A stretch of DNA of 34,922 bases from Lachnospiraceae bacterium (GCA_900770225.1 CAAGJU010000153.1:1-34922); one strand, 5' to 3'. Counted from the first letter of the stretch, positions 23,190 to 32,574 are shown. Program-made: numbers and translations. Notes: generated from the letters alone by a model not told the origin.

Positions 23190-23906
23190 ATGGATCGGAC
23201 GAACAGCAGAATATTCCACATTACAACGACTATCCGGGATTTGGTAATCCTGAATCTTCTGTTTCTTCTGTGCTGTCTTCCGGTATTTACGGCAGGAGCT
23301 GCAGCTGCGGCACTGTACACCTGTCTTTTCCGGATACAGGAAAAGAAGGAAGGATATATTTCCAGAGATTTCTTTCATGCTTTTAAGGAGAATTTTAATA
23401 AATCAATGTTAATCTGGCTGATCTTTCTGGCTGTAGGACTGGTACTGTACGGGGATATACGCATCCTTTCTGTGCTGAAGGAGGAACTGCTTCCGCTGCG
23501 GGTCGCCATCGGTGTCTTCTTCTTTATTTACCTCTGTTTTGTCACTTATGTATTCCCGCTGACTGCGTTCTTTAACAATACAGTGCCGGGAACTTTGAAA
23601 AATGCCTTCTGGATGAGCATGGGCTATCTGCCGCTGACGCTGTCTCTTCTTGTGATCGAGTGCCTGCCGGTCTTTCTCATTTACATCCGGCCGCAGTGGG
23701 AGATCGCCTTTCTGCCGTTCATGCTGCTGCTCGGTGTGGCGCTGCAGGGGTATGCCTGCACGTTTATTTTCCGGTTTATCTTCGGAAGATATGTAACACG
23801 GGAAGGGGCCGGACAACAGAAGAACGACGCAGAGGCTTTTTCCGGGGGTTCGATGCAGCCATCGGTCGTGGAGAAGGATGGCGAACGGAATGATGACGCA
23901 GAATGA
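23190..23906 (+). CDS. DUF624 (YesL-like) membrane protein
   Basis: A 238-residue integral membrane protein with about five to six hydrophobic helices. After a short basic N-terminus (MDRTNSRIFHITTTIRDLVILNLLFLLCCLPVFTAGAAAAALYTCLF) comes the DUF624 signature, including F-ENFNKSMLIWLIF and FPLTAFFNNTVPGTLKNAFWMSMGYLPLTL. B. subtilis YesL of this family is encoded next to rhamnogalacturonan-use genes, and DUF624 proteins generally accompany sugar ABC importers; the molecular role is unknown. AAAGGA upstream supports 23190; 18 codons of upstream frame are left out. The C-terminal tail is hydrophilic and Glu/Asp-rich. Confidence 0.85.
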   Translation: MDRTNSRIFHITTTIRDLVILNLLFLLCCLPVFTAGAAAAALYTCLFRIQEKKEGYISRDFFHAFKENFNKSMLIWLIFLAVGLVLYGDIRILSVLKEELLPLRVAIGVFFFIYLCFVTYVFPLTAFFNNTVPGTLKNAFWMSMGYLPLTLSLLVIECLPVFLIYIRPQWEIAFLPFMLLLGVALQGYACTFIFRFIFGRYVTREGAGQQKNDAEAFSGGSMQPSVVEKDGERNDDAE

Positions 23907-23949
23907 TCAGAAACGGAGACTTTGCGGCAGGATGGCAGCGGAGGTGGAA

Positions 23950-24897
23950 ATGACAGCAGAAGACAGAGAGAAACTGAGAAGGAAGTTGATCCGTGCATCT
24001 CTGTGCATGACGAGACAGTGCTGGGAGCAGGGCATCCTTGCCTATGCTCTGTATCAGACAGGGGAAAATGAGCTGGCGGAGGCCATGGCGGATGATATGG
24101 TGATCCGGCAGAGCACCGACGGCAGGCTCTGTAATGTGGAGGATACGCCGGCTGTGACGGACTCGGCATTCTGTATCCCGGTCGTATGGCAGCTGGGAAA
24201 ACGGGAGAACGGCGGAAGATACCGCGAGGCTGCTGAAAAAAATATCCGCTATTTCCTGTATGACGCGGAGAGAACAGAGGACGGCGTCCTTTATCATATG
24301 CGGGGAACCAGACAGGTGTGGGCAGATTCCGCCGCGTTTCTCCCATACAGTCTGGCGCTGACGGGACATCCGGAGGAAGCCTGCCGTCAGATGAAGGGAC
24401 TTCTGGCCTGTCTCTGTATTCCGGAAACAGGCCTGTACGGGCATATCCGGGATATGGCTTCCGGTTCGTTTGTCGATGGAAGACCCTGGGGCGTCGGCAA
24501 CGGGTGGATTCTGACCGGTCTGCTGCGCACGGCTCTGCAGCTTCCCGCTTCGCAGGGAAGGGAAGAACTGATCCTCACATTCAGACAGCTGCTGCGGCGG
24601 ATGATGGCATATCAGGACGCGGACGGCGGTTTTCACGATGACCTGACGGATCCGGATTCTTTTGAGGAGACGGAGACCACAGCCATGGTGGCACTGTCTA
24701 TCCGGGAGGCGGGCACCAGAGGCATTCTGGATGCCGCGGAGATGCGGGCATACGCACAGGCAGAGCAGAACATGCGCACCTTTGTTCTGGACAGGATCGA
24801 TGAACAGGGAAGGGCCACAGGATCTTCCGGATCTCCCTCGTTCGACCATCCAGGTACATCGGTGGAGAGCCAGGCGCATGTGATCATGCTTTTGTAG
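23950..24897 (+). CDS. GH105/GH88-like unsaturated glycuronyl hydrolase
   Basis: A 315-residue protein with the (alpha/alpha)6-barrel pattern of YteR/YesR enzymes, which remove a 4,5-unsaturated uronic acid from rhamnogalacturonan or related oligosaccharides after lyase cleavage. The probable catalytic Asp is D71 in AVTDSAFCIPVVWQLG; WADSAAFLPYSLALTG and the substrate-site WGVGNGWILTGL (180 onwards) follow, and the end reads HPGTSVESQAHVIMLL. It has no signal peptide, so it acts inside the cell on imported oligosaccharides. GGAGG five bases before 23950 sets the start, though the frame is open 24 codons further and overlaps the DUF624 gene. It is slightly shorter than YteR. Family is fairly sure; substrate is inferred. 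Confidence 0.8.
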   Translation: MTAEDREKLRRKLIRASLCMTRQCWEQGILAYALYQTGENELAEAMADDMVIRQSTDGRLCNVEDTPAVTDSAFCIPVVWQLGKRENGGRYREAAEKNIRYFLYDAERTEDGVLYHMRGTRQVWADSAAFLPYSLALTGHPEEACRQMKGLLACLCIPETGLYGHIRDMASGSFVDGRPWGVGNGWILTGLLRTALQLPASQGREELILTFRQLLRRMMAYQDADGGFHDDLTDPDSFEETETTAMVALSIREAGTRGILDAAEMRAYAQAEQNMRTFVLDRIDEQGRATGSSGSPSFDHPGTSVESQAHVIMLL

Positions 24898-25008
24898 TTT
24901 TTATCGGTGAAACAGTGCGAAATTCAGAAATCCGCATAAATTTCTGTACAGATGTTTGGAAATCGTAAGCAATGTGTGGAATTATGCAGATGGGTTGCCT
25001 GACCCGGA

Positions 25009-25017
25009 TGCTATAAT
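25009..25017 (+). promoter_or_regulatory. Extended -10 promoter of the sugar ABC importer
   Basis: TGCTATAAT lies 77 bp upstream of the lipoprotein start codon without a clear -35, a form often dependent on an activator. A small hairpin CAGAAAT/ATTTCTG (24925-24946) lies upstream. Confidence 0.6.
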
Positions 25018-25093
25018 TTAATTATCAGATAGCTTTTCGAAAAGCAGTGAACGCGAAAATTTACTTAATGTTCATTAGGAGAAGGAGAAGAAT

Positions 25094-26527
25094 ATGAAGA
25101 GAAAAGTCATCAGTGTTATGCTGACAGCTGCCCTCGCTATGGGCGCTCTGGCCGGCTGCGGAAGCAGTACGGCATCCAGTTCGGCAACATCTGCTTCGGC
25201 AGCATCCGATACGGCAGCTGCTTCATCCGCTGCCACATCATCCGCATCTTCTGCGGCTGAGGACAGCAGCGCAGCAAGTTCGGCAAGCAGCACAGAAGAG
25301 ATCGCTTCTTCATCTGCATCCGACGATGCAGTTACCGTTACCTACTGGGGCTGGGATGTCAGCAACTTCGCTCAGCCGATGATGGAGGCATATTCCAAGA
25401 CACATCCGAATGTGAAGTTCGAGTGCACCTCTGTTGAATGGGGCGATATGCAGACGAAGGTACAGCAGGCTCTTGCTTCCGGTTCAGAGCTTCCTACGAT
25501 CGTTCCCATGGACATCTCGCTGATCGGCGGATGGAAGAACATGGATATTTTCGAAAATCTTACCGATTACGGCCTGGATACTTCCAAGTATATCAAAGCC
25601 CTGACAGATGCGGCAACAACAGAAGACGGTAAGGTGATCGGACTTTTCGAGAACGCGTGCCCGTCCGGTATCGCCTATAAGAGAGATCTCGCAAAAGAGT
25701 ATTTCGGTACAGACGACCCTGAAGAACTGCAGAAGATGTTTAGCTCCTATGACGATTATGTAACACACGGCAAGGAAGTTGCTGAGAAGTCCAACGGACA
25801 GGTTTACCTCTTCCATTCCGGACAGGCTGTGGCAGAGTGGCTGTACTTCGCCAGCGATATTCCGAATATGGACGGCGATACGATCAACATGACCGATAAG
25901 ATGACCGATGTCATGGGTAAGCTGATCGATCTTCGCGATGCCGGATGCGTAGATACTTACCAGAGCGGTACACCGGAGGCAAATGCTACGTATGCTGATG
26001 ATACGCATATCTTCTATCCTTGCCCTGACTGGGCCATCACCTATTACATCAAGGCTAATGACCCCGATGGAACAGCTGCCGGCAACTGGGGACTGATCGA
26101 AGCACCTTCAGGATATCAGCACGGCGGCACGGCAATGGGTATCACTTCTGCATCAAGCGACGAGCAGAAGAAGGCAGCTTATGATTTCATTACCTGGTGC
26201 ATGTCCTCCGAAGAAGGCGCAACCACAATGAAGGATACTGCCGGATATATCACCTCCGATACGACCATCAACACGGGTGATTTTGCTAAGCGTTCTGATG
26301 AAGACGTATTCGGCGGAGAGGATATCTCCACACTTCTGTATAAGGATATTGCTGAGCGTATCGAGATCCCGACACCGTCTCAGTACGATAATGATGTCAT
26401 CAATGTCAGAAACGACATTGCACAGCAGCTGATGGATGATAAGAGCATGACGTTGGATGATGCTGTGTCGGCTTCGATTGATGAGCTCAAGACCCTTGTG
26501 ACAGACAGCAGCATCACGATCAAGTAA
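25094..26527 (+). CDS. Sugar ABC transporter substrate-binding lipoprotein
   Basis: A 477-residue family-1 solute-binding lipoprotein. The signal peptide (MKRKVISVMLTAALAMGALAG) ends in lipobox LAGC with Cys22. Residues 23-78 are an almost pure Ser/Ala/Thr linker, much longer than usual. The binding domain begins at VTVTYWGWDVSNFAQPMMEAYSKTHPNVKFE and continues with VEWGDMQTKVQQALASGSELPTIVPMD, typical of oligosaccharide binders. YesO of B. subtilis has the same genomic setting. AGGAGAAGGAG precedes the ATG. It is first in an importer operon with two permeases; a stem-loop separates it from them. Ligand is unknown, but the locus suggests galactose-containing oligosaccharides. Confidence 0.92.
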   Translation: MKRKVISVMLTAALAMGALAGCGSSTASSSATSASAASDTAAASSAATSSASSAAEDSSAASSASSTEEIASSSASDDAVTVTYWGWDVSNFAQPMMEAYSKTHPNVKFECTSVEWGDMQTKVQQALASGSELPTIVPMDISLIGGWKNMDIFENLTDYGLDTSKYIKALTDAATTEDGKVIGLFENACPSGIAYKRDLAKEYFGTDDPEELQKMFSSYDDYVTHGKEVAEKSNGQVYLFHSGQAVAEWLYFASDIPNMDGDTINMTDKMTDVMGKLIDLRDAGCVDTYQSGTPEANATYADDTHIFYPCPDWAITYYIKANDPDGTAAGNWGLIEAPSGYQHGGTAMGITSASSDEQKKAAYDFITWCMSSEEGATTMKDTAGYITSDTTINTGDFAKRSDEDVFGGEDISTLLYKDIAERIEIPTPSQYDNDVINVRNDIAQQLMDDKSMTLDDAVSASIDELKTLVTDSSITIK

Positions 26528-26560
26528 TGAAGAATCAACAAAATAGGTCATAAGACAGGG

Positions 26561-26607
26561 GCCGCCGCAGAAAAAGCATAAGTCAGGCATATGCTGTTTG
26601 CGGCGGC
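26561..26607 (+). promoter_or_regulatory. Intercistronic stem-loop between binding protein and permease genes
   Basis: GCCGCCGCA (26561-26569) pairs with TGCGGCGGC (26599-26607), with nested GCATA/TATGC. It is followed only by CTCTTT, so it should be a partial terminator or a 3' stabiliser that keeps binding-protein transcript in excess over permease transcript. Confidence 0.7.
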
Positions 26608-26632
26608 TCTTTGCGTCAGGGAGAGATCTTTC

Positions 26633-27541
26633 ATGAAAACAAAAACACAGGGATATGGCGCCAAATGGCCGATTATTTTTTCGGCGCCTTTCTTCATCTG
26701 CTTCTTTCTGTTTAACCTGTATCCGATTCTTTATTCCTTCTATATGAGTACGCTCGACTGGGCGGGATACGGAGACAAAAAGTTTATCGGCTTACAGAAC
26801 TACCTCCAGATTTTTACCAACGACAGTGTATTCTGGAAATCGGTACTGAATACGCTCCGGATAGGCCTTGTGGGATTTCCGATCGCCCTGGTACTGGGAC
26901 TTATCTTCGCGGCACTTCTCTCCAATCTGAAGAGAGGAAAAACGGCACTGCAGACGATCAATTTTCTTCCTTACATCACTACGCCTGTTGCTATCGGTAT
27001 GATCTTCATCTTCATTTTCGAGCAGCACGTGGGAATCCTGAACCGGCTGATCGTGTCTATGGGCGGCAGTGCGATTAACTTCATGGGCAGCGCAAAGTAT
27101 GCGCCGCTTGTCGTCTCCTTCATGATCATCTGGAGAAATACCGGCTATTTTATGACGATGTACCTGGCCGGCATGACGGCGATTTCCGATGATATGTATG
27201 AGGCGGCGCGCATTGACGGCGCTTCTTCCGTACAGTGCTTCTTCAGGATCACACTGCCGAACCTGAAATCGACGACAACATTCCTTGTCATTACGAGTAC
27301 GATCTATATGTTTCAGATGTTTGATGAAGCCAATCTGCTGTTCACCAACCAGACATCCAGTGTCGTCGGCGGACCACAGCAGAGCTGTCTGACCATCGTC
27401 TGGAACTTCTATAACCAGGCGTTCGGTTCCAATCCGAGAATGGGCTACGCATCGGCAATGGCCTGTGTACTGTTCTTTATCATCGCCATTGTATCGGCCA
27501 TCGGTCTGAAGCTGATGAACGGAAAGGAGGAGGCAGCATGA
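26633..27541 (+). CDS. Sugar ABC transporter permease (MalF/UgpA/YesP type)
   Basis: A 302-residue inner-membrane permease with six predicted helices, beginning YGAKWPIIFSAPFFICFFLFNLYPILYSFY. The EAA loop that docks the ATPase is YEAARIDGASSVQCFFRITLPNLKSTTTFLVITS near residues 185-220. GGGAGAG eight bases before the ATG sets the start. The stop overlaps the next permease start (ATGA). No ATPase gene is present, as is common for this family in Firmicutes, which share one MsmK-type subunit. Confidence 0.94.
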   Translation: MKTKTQGYGAKWPIIFSAPFFICFFLFNLYPILYSFYMSTLDWAGYGDKKFIGLQNYLQIFTNDSVFWKSVLNTLRIGLVGFPIALVLGLIFAALLSNLKRGKTALQTINFLPYITTPVAIGMIFIFIFEQHVGILNRLIVSMGGSAINFMGSAKYAPLVVSFMIIWRNTGYFMTMYLAGMTAISDDMYEAARIDGASSVQCFFRITLPNLKSTTTFLVITSTIYMFQMFDEANLLFTNQTSSVVGGPQQSCLTIVWNFYNQAFGSNPRMGYASAMACVLFFIIAIVSAIGLKLMNGKEEAA

Positions 27542-28353
27542 AAACATTCAGAAAAACAATTGTGATTATTATTCTTGCCATTGTCTCCGCAACTTCACTC
27601 ATACCGTTCTGGCTCATGTTTTCCATGTCAACCTACAAGAGTGAGATGATCTTCCAGGGCAATCCGCTGATTCCGTCGAATTATCTGGGAGAAAATCTGA
27701 AAACGATCTTTTCTTCCAATTTCGTACAGTCCTATGGCAACAGTATTTTTGTTTCCGTCATCGTGATGGTAGTCAGCGTTCTGGTCTGCTCCATGGTCGG
27801 ATATGCCATGAATGTGTACAAGTTCAGGGGAAAGAGAGTGGCACAGACCCTGATCATGGTGACGATGATGGTGCCGACGCAGATCGGTATTATCGGATAC
27901 ATGATCGAGATGCGGAATGTTCATCTGAACAACACGCTCTGGCCGCTGATCTTCGTGTGGCTGGCGAGCGGACTCGGCGCATACTGGATGGAATCCTTTA
28001 TACAGAGCGCGCTTCCACTGGAGCTCATCGAGAGTGCGAGGATCGACGGTGCCGGAGAATTCCGGATTTTCTTCCAGGTTGCTTTTCCGTGCATCAGACC
28101 CGGTCTTCTGACACTCTGTCTTCTGCAGTTCCTCTGGTCATGGAACAGTTACATGTACCCGCTGGTATTTATCAACAAGCAGGATAACTACACAATACCG
28201 ATTTTTGTCAAAAGTCTTGCGAGTGCTTTCCGTACGGACTACGGTGCTCAGCTTGCCGGCCTGACATTTGCCACGATCCCGGTGCTGATCATCTTCATCT
28301 TCGGTGCGAAGAGCTTCATCAAGGGACTCACGGCGGGGGCTGTCAAAGGCTGA
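27538..28353 (+). CDS. Sugar ABC transporter permease (MalG/UgpE/YesQ type)
   Basis: A 271-residue permease with six predicted helices and the EAA loop LELIESARIDGAGEFRIFFQVAFPCIRPGLLTL. VPTQIGIIGYMIEMRNVHLNNTLWPLI is typical of the carbohydrate uptake transporter-1 second permease. It overlaps the preceding permease by 4 bp, so the two are translationally coupled and probably form the heterodimeric channel for the lipoprotein at 25094. Confidence 0.94.
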   Translation: MKTFRKTIVIIILAIVSATSLIPFWLMFSMSTYKSEMIFQGNPLIPSNYLGENLKTIFSSNFVQSYGNSIFVSVIVMVVSVLVCSMVGYAMNVYKFRGKRVAQTLIMVTMMVPTQIGIIGYMIEMRNVHLNNTLWPLIFVWLASGLGAYWMESFIQSALPLELIESARIDGAGEFRIFFQVAFPCIRPGLLTLCLLQFLWSWNSYMYPLVFINKQDNYTIPIFVKSLASAFRTDYGAQLAGLTFATIPVLIIFIFGAKSFIKGLTAGAVKG

Positions 28354-28356
28354 GTG

Positions 28357-28365
28357 TGATATAAT
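28357..28365 (+). promoter_or_regulatory. Extended -10 (TGATATAAT) before the two-component system
   Basis: TGATATAAT lies 4 bp after the permease stop and 82 bp before the response-regulator start. The regulator pair may therefore be transcribed separately from the importer as well as by read-through. Confidence 0.5.
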
Positions 28366-28446
28366 TTCCGTGACCGGCGGCGGTAATATCGCGGGCGAAA
28401 TTCATGCGGTGCCGCAGTCAGTAAATCTATGGTAAAGGGAAACGGA

Positions 28447-29991
28447 ATGATGAAAATCGCCATTGTTGATGATGAGCCGGCTGCTGTTCAGTATCTGGAA
28501 TTTATGTTGAAAAAAACCGGGCTGTCCTATGAAATCTGCTGCGCGGAGACCAACAGTACGCAGGCATATTTCAAGATTATTGAGGAACGCCCGGATATTA
28601 TTTTTCTGGATATCAGTATGCCGGTGATGAACGGGCTGGATCTTGCGGAAAAAATACTGGAGGAGTATGAAGCAAGAATATATCTGCTCACCTCATATGA
28701 GGATTTTGAATTTGCCAAAAGAGGCGTCAAACTGGGCGTTTCTGACTATCTTCTGAAAAATGAATTGAATGAGAAGATGCTTACAGAGCTTCTGACGAAT
28801 GCCTCTGCGGACCTGGAGAGTGAAAAAAGGGAGAGGCACGTCCTTCTGGAGAACAATCTCCGGTCATTTCTGCTCGACAAGCAGATGACGGGAACGCTCA
28901 CCTATACCAATAAACCGCAGCAGCGCTATGCTCTGCTGGTTTTTTACAGGCCCATAGAAATCAGTCTGACCCAGTCGCAGAGGATGAGACCGGTCAGCCA
29001 GGAGCTTGACTGCTATCAGATGCAGAAGGTTTCCTGCCCTGATGGAATGAGCTGCCACGGGTTTGTCCAGATGAATGATGACAGCTATGCCGCCGTTATT
29101 TTTATGAATAATCGCATCAACGCGGACTGGCGGAAGCTCTATCAGATCTCTGATGCCATGCTTGACAGAATACGGGAGCAGTACAGCGGATGGAAATGCA
29201 TGCAGTCAAAAATCCTGGACAATTTCTCAGATCTGACCGCTGCATGGCAGGAAGCATGTGAGACAAGCGGTTTTATGTATATGTATCCGAATCAGGATAT
29301 ATTCAGCCCCGATGATTTCATTGAGGTGCGGAAGAGAAATCGGCTGGAAGATGACACGCAGGAGGCAGGAAGGCTGATGAATGTTCTGGTCACCTGTCTT
29401 GACGAGGATATGCATGAAAACGCTGTCAGAACAGCAGAAGAGCTGTTCGCCGTGTGTCGGAAAAGCTTCCGGATCTGGAAGTATGAAGAATATATGCGGG
29501 AGATCTATCGCACGATCTGTGCACGGGCATCCCGGAAAAAGCTGAACGCGGATATTTTTTCCGTTGCTGAGAGTTATCTGAATACAGAGAATCTGGAGCG
29601 GGCGCTGCTCAACTGCCTGGAGATCTATTTCGGTGAACTGCAGCGGAAGCGGGAAAATCAGTACTCAGAGCACATTATCAGGGCGGTGGATTTTATCCGG
29701 AAAAATTATGGAAGGGACATTTCCGTTTCGGATATCGCGGAGGCCTGCGGTGTTTCGGAAGGCCATCTCCGGCGACTTTTCAATCTCGAACTGCAGACAA
29801 ATGTCATCGATTATCTCACGGATTACCGGATCAGAAAGGTGAAGCAGTATATCCGTGAGACGGATGAATCTCTGACGGAGATCTGGAAGAAGACGGGATT
29901 TTCCTCTGCACAGTATTTCAGTTATCTGTTCAAGAAGAAAGAAGGAATTCTGCCCAGAGACTATCTGAAAAACGTGCGTGGAGTGAAATAA
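28447..29991 (+). CDS. YesN-type response regulator with AraC output domain
   Basis: A 514-residue response regulator. The receiver domain is residues 1-125, with acidic pocket DDE at 8-10, phosphoacceptor D55 in FLDISMPVMNGLDL, Thr/Ser in LLTSYEDFEFA and Lys in DYLLKNE. A poorly conserved middle of about 280 residues follows. The last 100 residues form an AraC double helix-turn-helix (IRKNYGRDISVSDIAEACGVSEGHLRRLF ... IWKKTGFSSAQYFSYLFKKKEGILPRDY). AAAGGG seven bases before the ATG favours 28447 over a start six codons upstream. It pairs with the adjacent kinase and probably controls the importer and downstream genes. Confidence 0.92.
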   Translation: MMKIAIVDDEPAAVQYLEFMLKKTGLSYEICCAETNSTQAYFKIIEERPDIIFLDISMPVMNGLDLAEKILEEYEARIYLLTSYEDFEFAKRGVKLGVSDYLLKNELNEKMLTELLTNASADLESEKRERHVLLENNLRSFLLDKQMTGTLTYTNKPQQRYALLVFYRPIEISLTQSQRMRPVSQELDCYQMQKVSCPDGMSCHGFVQMNDDSYAAVIFMNNRINADWRKLYQISDAMLDRIREQYSGWKCMQSKILDNFSDLTAAWQEACETSGFMYMYPNQDIFSPDDFIEVRKRNRLEDDTQEAGRLMNVLVTCLDEDMHENAVRTAEELFAVCRKSFRIWKYEEYMREIYRTICARASRKKLNADIFSVAESYLNTENLERALLNCLEIYFGELQRKRENQYSEHIIRAVDFIRKNYGRDISVSDIAEACGVSEGHLRRLFNLELQTNVIDYLTDYRIRKVKQYIRETDESLTEIWKKTGFSSAQYFSYLFKKKEGILPRDYLKNVRGVK

Positions 29992-29992
29992 T

Positions 29993-31780
29993 ATGGCAGA
30001 CAAAGGCAGATCATCACAGGGGAAAACTGTCGGTAGAAAAACCGGTGGCAGCCTGGAGAAAAAGCTGAACAGATCCATCCTGCTCGCTGTGTTTATCACG
30101 ATCCTGGTCATATTTGCTGTTGTTGCACGGGATGTATACAGCCGTTACAGAGACAGGGAGATTGAAAGCCAGAAGACACAGCTCAACCGGATCGCAGAGC
30201 AGATCAATTCCTTTCAGAGTACCGTTCAGAATATTGCAACACTTGTCGTCTTCAACGATAACATTCAGAGCTATCTGACCGATACCGATATGAACACGGT
30301 GGATTCACTGATCGACCGGCGAAAGGTCAATGACACGCTGAAGGAGTATCTGCATGTCCTGGATGGCACGGAGGAAATCGCCATCCTCACCCGTGACGGA
30401 CAGGTGCTCACCAGCCGTTCTGTCCGCGGCACTACTGATCCCAGAGAGGAGGACTGGTACAGAAAATTCAACGAAAGCAGGCGGACTGACGGCTATTCGG
30501 AAATTCACGAATCCATACCCATGCAGAGCGGATATAAAATCTCCGAAGTCAGCTATATTATGGAGTTCCATCCGTTTAACGGAGGGGAAGTGCTCGGAAG
30601 GCTGATGATGAGTATTGATCTGGATGCGCTGGTCGATATGGTTAAACCTGACACTTCGCTCCTTTCAGGGTACTGGCTGCTTGATTACAACGGGAAACCG
30701 CTGGTTTCTGATGGAGAGCTGGATATTCCTGCGGATGAGATCATTGACGGTGCCGTGGACGGTGTGTACAGGAACGGTGAGAATATCTATGTCGTCTCCG
30801 GGGATATGCATGACAACTGGACACTGATCAGCCGCATGTCGAGACATACCCTGTTGCAACAGTCCATTTCTTCCATAGCAGAGATCAGTCTCCTTTTCCT
30901 GGTGGTCGCCATCGTACTGATGTGGATCCTCCGGCTGTCTATCCGCCGGTCCATGCAGCCGATCCAGACGCTGCGGGATGCCGTAACACGTTTCGGCAAG
31001 GGAGACATGCATATTCGCGTGAATATCCGCACCGGAGATGAGCTGGAGGAGCTCGGCAACGCTTTCGATGACATGGTAGTCGACATCAACCAGCTGATGC
31101 AGGAGGCCATTGCGAAGGAAAAACAGCTGCAGGATATCAAAACAGAAAACCTGATGCTGCAGATCAACCCGCATTTCATCTACAACACGATGAATTCCAT
31201 CGTCTATATGTCCAGAATGAGCGGCAATGATCAGATTGCGGATTTCACCAATGCCTTTATCTCGCTGCTGCAGAGCACGCTGCGGGTACGGAACTCCGTA
31301 TACTGCACACTCGGAGAAGAGCTGAAGACGGTGAAAAATTACCTGTATCTGCAGGGTTACCGGTATGGCAATAAATTTACCTATGAAATTCACTGCGATG
31401 AGAAGCTGTACAACTGCCGCATCCTGAACGTCATGCTTCAGCCGGTTGTGGAAAATGCGATCTTTCACGGGATCGCGCCCAAGGACGGGCCGGGACGGAT
31501 AGATATCCGCGCGGAGAAAGACGGTGAGGATCTGAGGTTTGTGATCGCGGATGACGGCATCGGGATGGACGAAAAAACAAAGGAAGAGATCCTGAAACAC
31601 AATGCCACGCCCAGAAACGGTATTCACAAGATCGGTATCGGAAATGTACAGGAGCGGATCCATAAGATTTTCGGCCCGTCATACGGGATCACAGTGGAAA
31701 GCGAACAGAACGTAGGGACGAGGGTGACGATCGTCATTCCCTGTCAGATGATTACGGAGCATGCGCAGGGTGATCAGTAA
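29993..31780 (+). CDS. YesM-type sensor histidine kinase
   Basis: A 595-residue membrane kinase. The first helix is at about residues 27-47 (SILLAVFITILVIFAVVA), an extracytoplasmic Cache-like sensor lies between roughly 48 and 285, and the second helix is SLLFLVVAIVLMWIL near 295-310. A HAMP segment follows, then the LytS/YesM kinase box with H394 in INPHFIYNTMNSI. ATPase motifs are NAIFHGI, DDGIGM and GIGNVQERI. The start lies one base after the regulator stop, so the pair is tightly coupled. It probably senses an extracellular oligosaccharide or binding-protein state. Confidence 0.93.
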   Translation: MADKGRSSQGKTVGRKTGGSLEKKLNRSILLAVFITILVIFAVVARDVYSRYRDREIESQKTQLNRIAEQINSFQSTVQNIATLVVFNDNIQSYLTDTDMNTVDSLIDRRKVNDTLKEYLHVLDGTEEIAILTRDGQVLTSRSVRGTTDPREEDWYRKFNESRRTDGYSEIHESIPMQSGYKISEVSYIMEFHPFNGGEVLGRLMMSIDLDALVDMVKPDTSLLSGYWLLDYNGKPLVSDGELDIPADEIIDGAVDGVYRNGENIYVVSGDMHDNWTLISRMSRHTLLQQSISSIAEISLLFLVVAIVLMWILRLSIRRSMQPIQTLRDAVTRFGKGDMHIRVNIRTGDELEELGNAFDDMVVDINQLMQEAIAKEKQLQDIKTENLMLQINPHFIYNTMNSIVYMSRMSGNDQIADFTNAFISLLQSTLRVRNSVYCTLGEELKTVKNYLYLQGYRYGNKFTYEIHCDEKLYNCRILNVMLQPVVENAIFHGIAPKDGPGRIDIRAEKDGEDLRFVIADDGIGMDEKTKEEILKHNATPRNGIHKIGIGNVQERIHKIFGPSYGITVESEQNVGTRVTIVIPCQMITEHAQGDQ

Positions 31781-31805
31781 TCTATCCTGTTCACACTTTA
31801 ATATT

Positions 31806-31858
31806 CCAGAATGCGGATGGCTGCGGGTTGGAAGCATTTGCATCTCCAGACATTCTGG
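31806..31858 (+). promoter_or_regulatory. Stem-loop between kinase and aldolase genes
   Basis: CCAGAATG (31806-31813) pairs with CATTCTGG (31851-31858), with further internal pairing. The tail TTAAATGAG is not a proper U-tract, so this is more likely a weak terminator or mRNA processing site than a full stop. The deoC ribosome binding site begins soon after it. Confidence 0.5.
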
Positions 31859-31881
31859 TTAAATGAGAAAAAGGAGAAATG

Positions 31882-32574
31882 ATGAAGAGTACAGAAATTA
31901 CGAGGGAACAGCTGGCCGGTATGTTTGATCATACGAATCTGCATGCCTATGCAACGGAAGAGGACATGGCGAAACTCTGTAAAGAGGCAGCGGAGAATCA
32001 CTTTGCCATGGTTGCCATCAATTCGGTATGGACAGAATTCTGTAAGCAGGAGCTGAAAGGTACCGGCGTCCATGTGGGCGCGGCTGTGTCATTTCCGCTC
32101 GGGCAGACGACGATCGAAGAAAAAGTAAACGAGGCGGCGGAGGATATCCGGAACGGTGCGGATGAGATCGACTATGTCCTGAACGTCGGCAGACTGAAAA
32201 TGGGTGATACCGATTATATACGGCGCGAGATGGAGGCCGTGACGAAAGTCTGCCATACCCATCATGTGCTCTGCAAGGTTATTTTTGAAAACTGCTACCT
32301 GACGAAAGAAGAAATACGGACCGCGGCAGAGATTGCGAAAGAGGTAAAGCCTGATTTCATTAAGACTAGCACCGGATTCGGCACATCGGGAGCGCAGGTG
32401 GAGGATGTGCGGCTGATGAAGGAGACTGTGGGAGACGCGGTGAAGGTCAAGGCGGCCGGCGGTATCCGCGACTGGAAGACCTGTGCGGCCATGATCGATG
32501 CGGGTGCGGAACGCATCGGCACAAGCAGCAGCTTTAAGATTCTTGAGGGTTTTGACAGCGAAGCAAAGGGCTGA
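31882..32574 (+). CDS. deoC: Deoxyribose-phosphate aldolase family protein (divergent DeoC)
   Basis: A 230-residue class I aldolase with the DeoC fold. Key residues are conserved: Asp97 in DEIDYVLNVG, Schiff-base Lys161 in FIKTSTGFGTSGA, and proton-relay Lys190 in VKAAGGIRDW; the phosphate loop ends in RIGTSS. Several normally invariant stretches differ, such as FDHTNLHAYAT in place of DHTLLKPDAT and AINSVWTEF in place of VNP-type sequence. Ordinary DeoC splits 2-deoxyribose 5-phosphate into glyceraldehyde 3-phosphate and acetaldehyde. The catabolic setting with a lactonase and dehydrogenase, and the absence of deoA or deoB, point to another substrate. An ATG directly upstream at 31879 is also possible; GGAG spacing favours 31882. 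Confidence 0.85.
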   Translation: MKSTEITREQLAGMFDHTNLHAYATEEDMAKLCKEAAENHFAMVAINSVWTEFCKQELKGTGVHVGAAVSFPLGQTTIEEKVNEAAEDIRNGADEIDYVLNVGRLKMGDTDYIRREMEAVTKVCHTHHVLCKVIFENCYLTKEEIRTAAEIAKEVKPDFIKTSTGFGTSGAQVEDVRLMKETVGDAVKVKAAGGIRDWKTCAAMIDAGAERIGTSSSFKILEGFDSEAKG

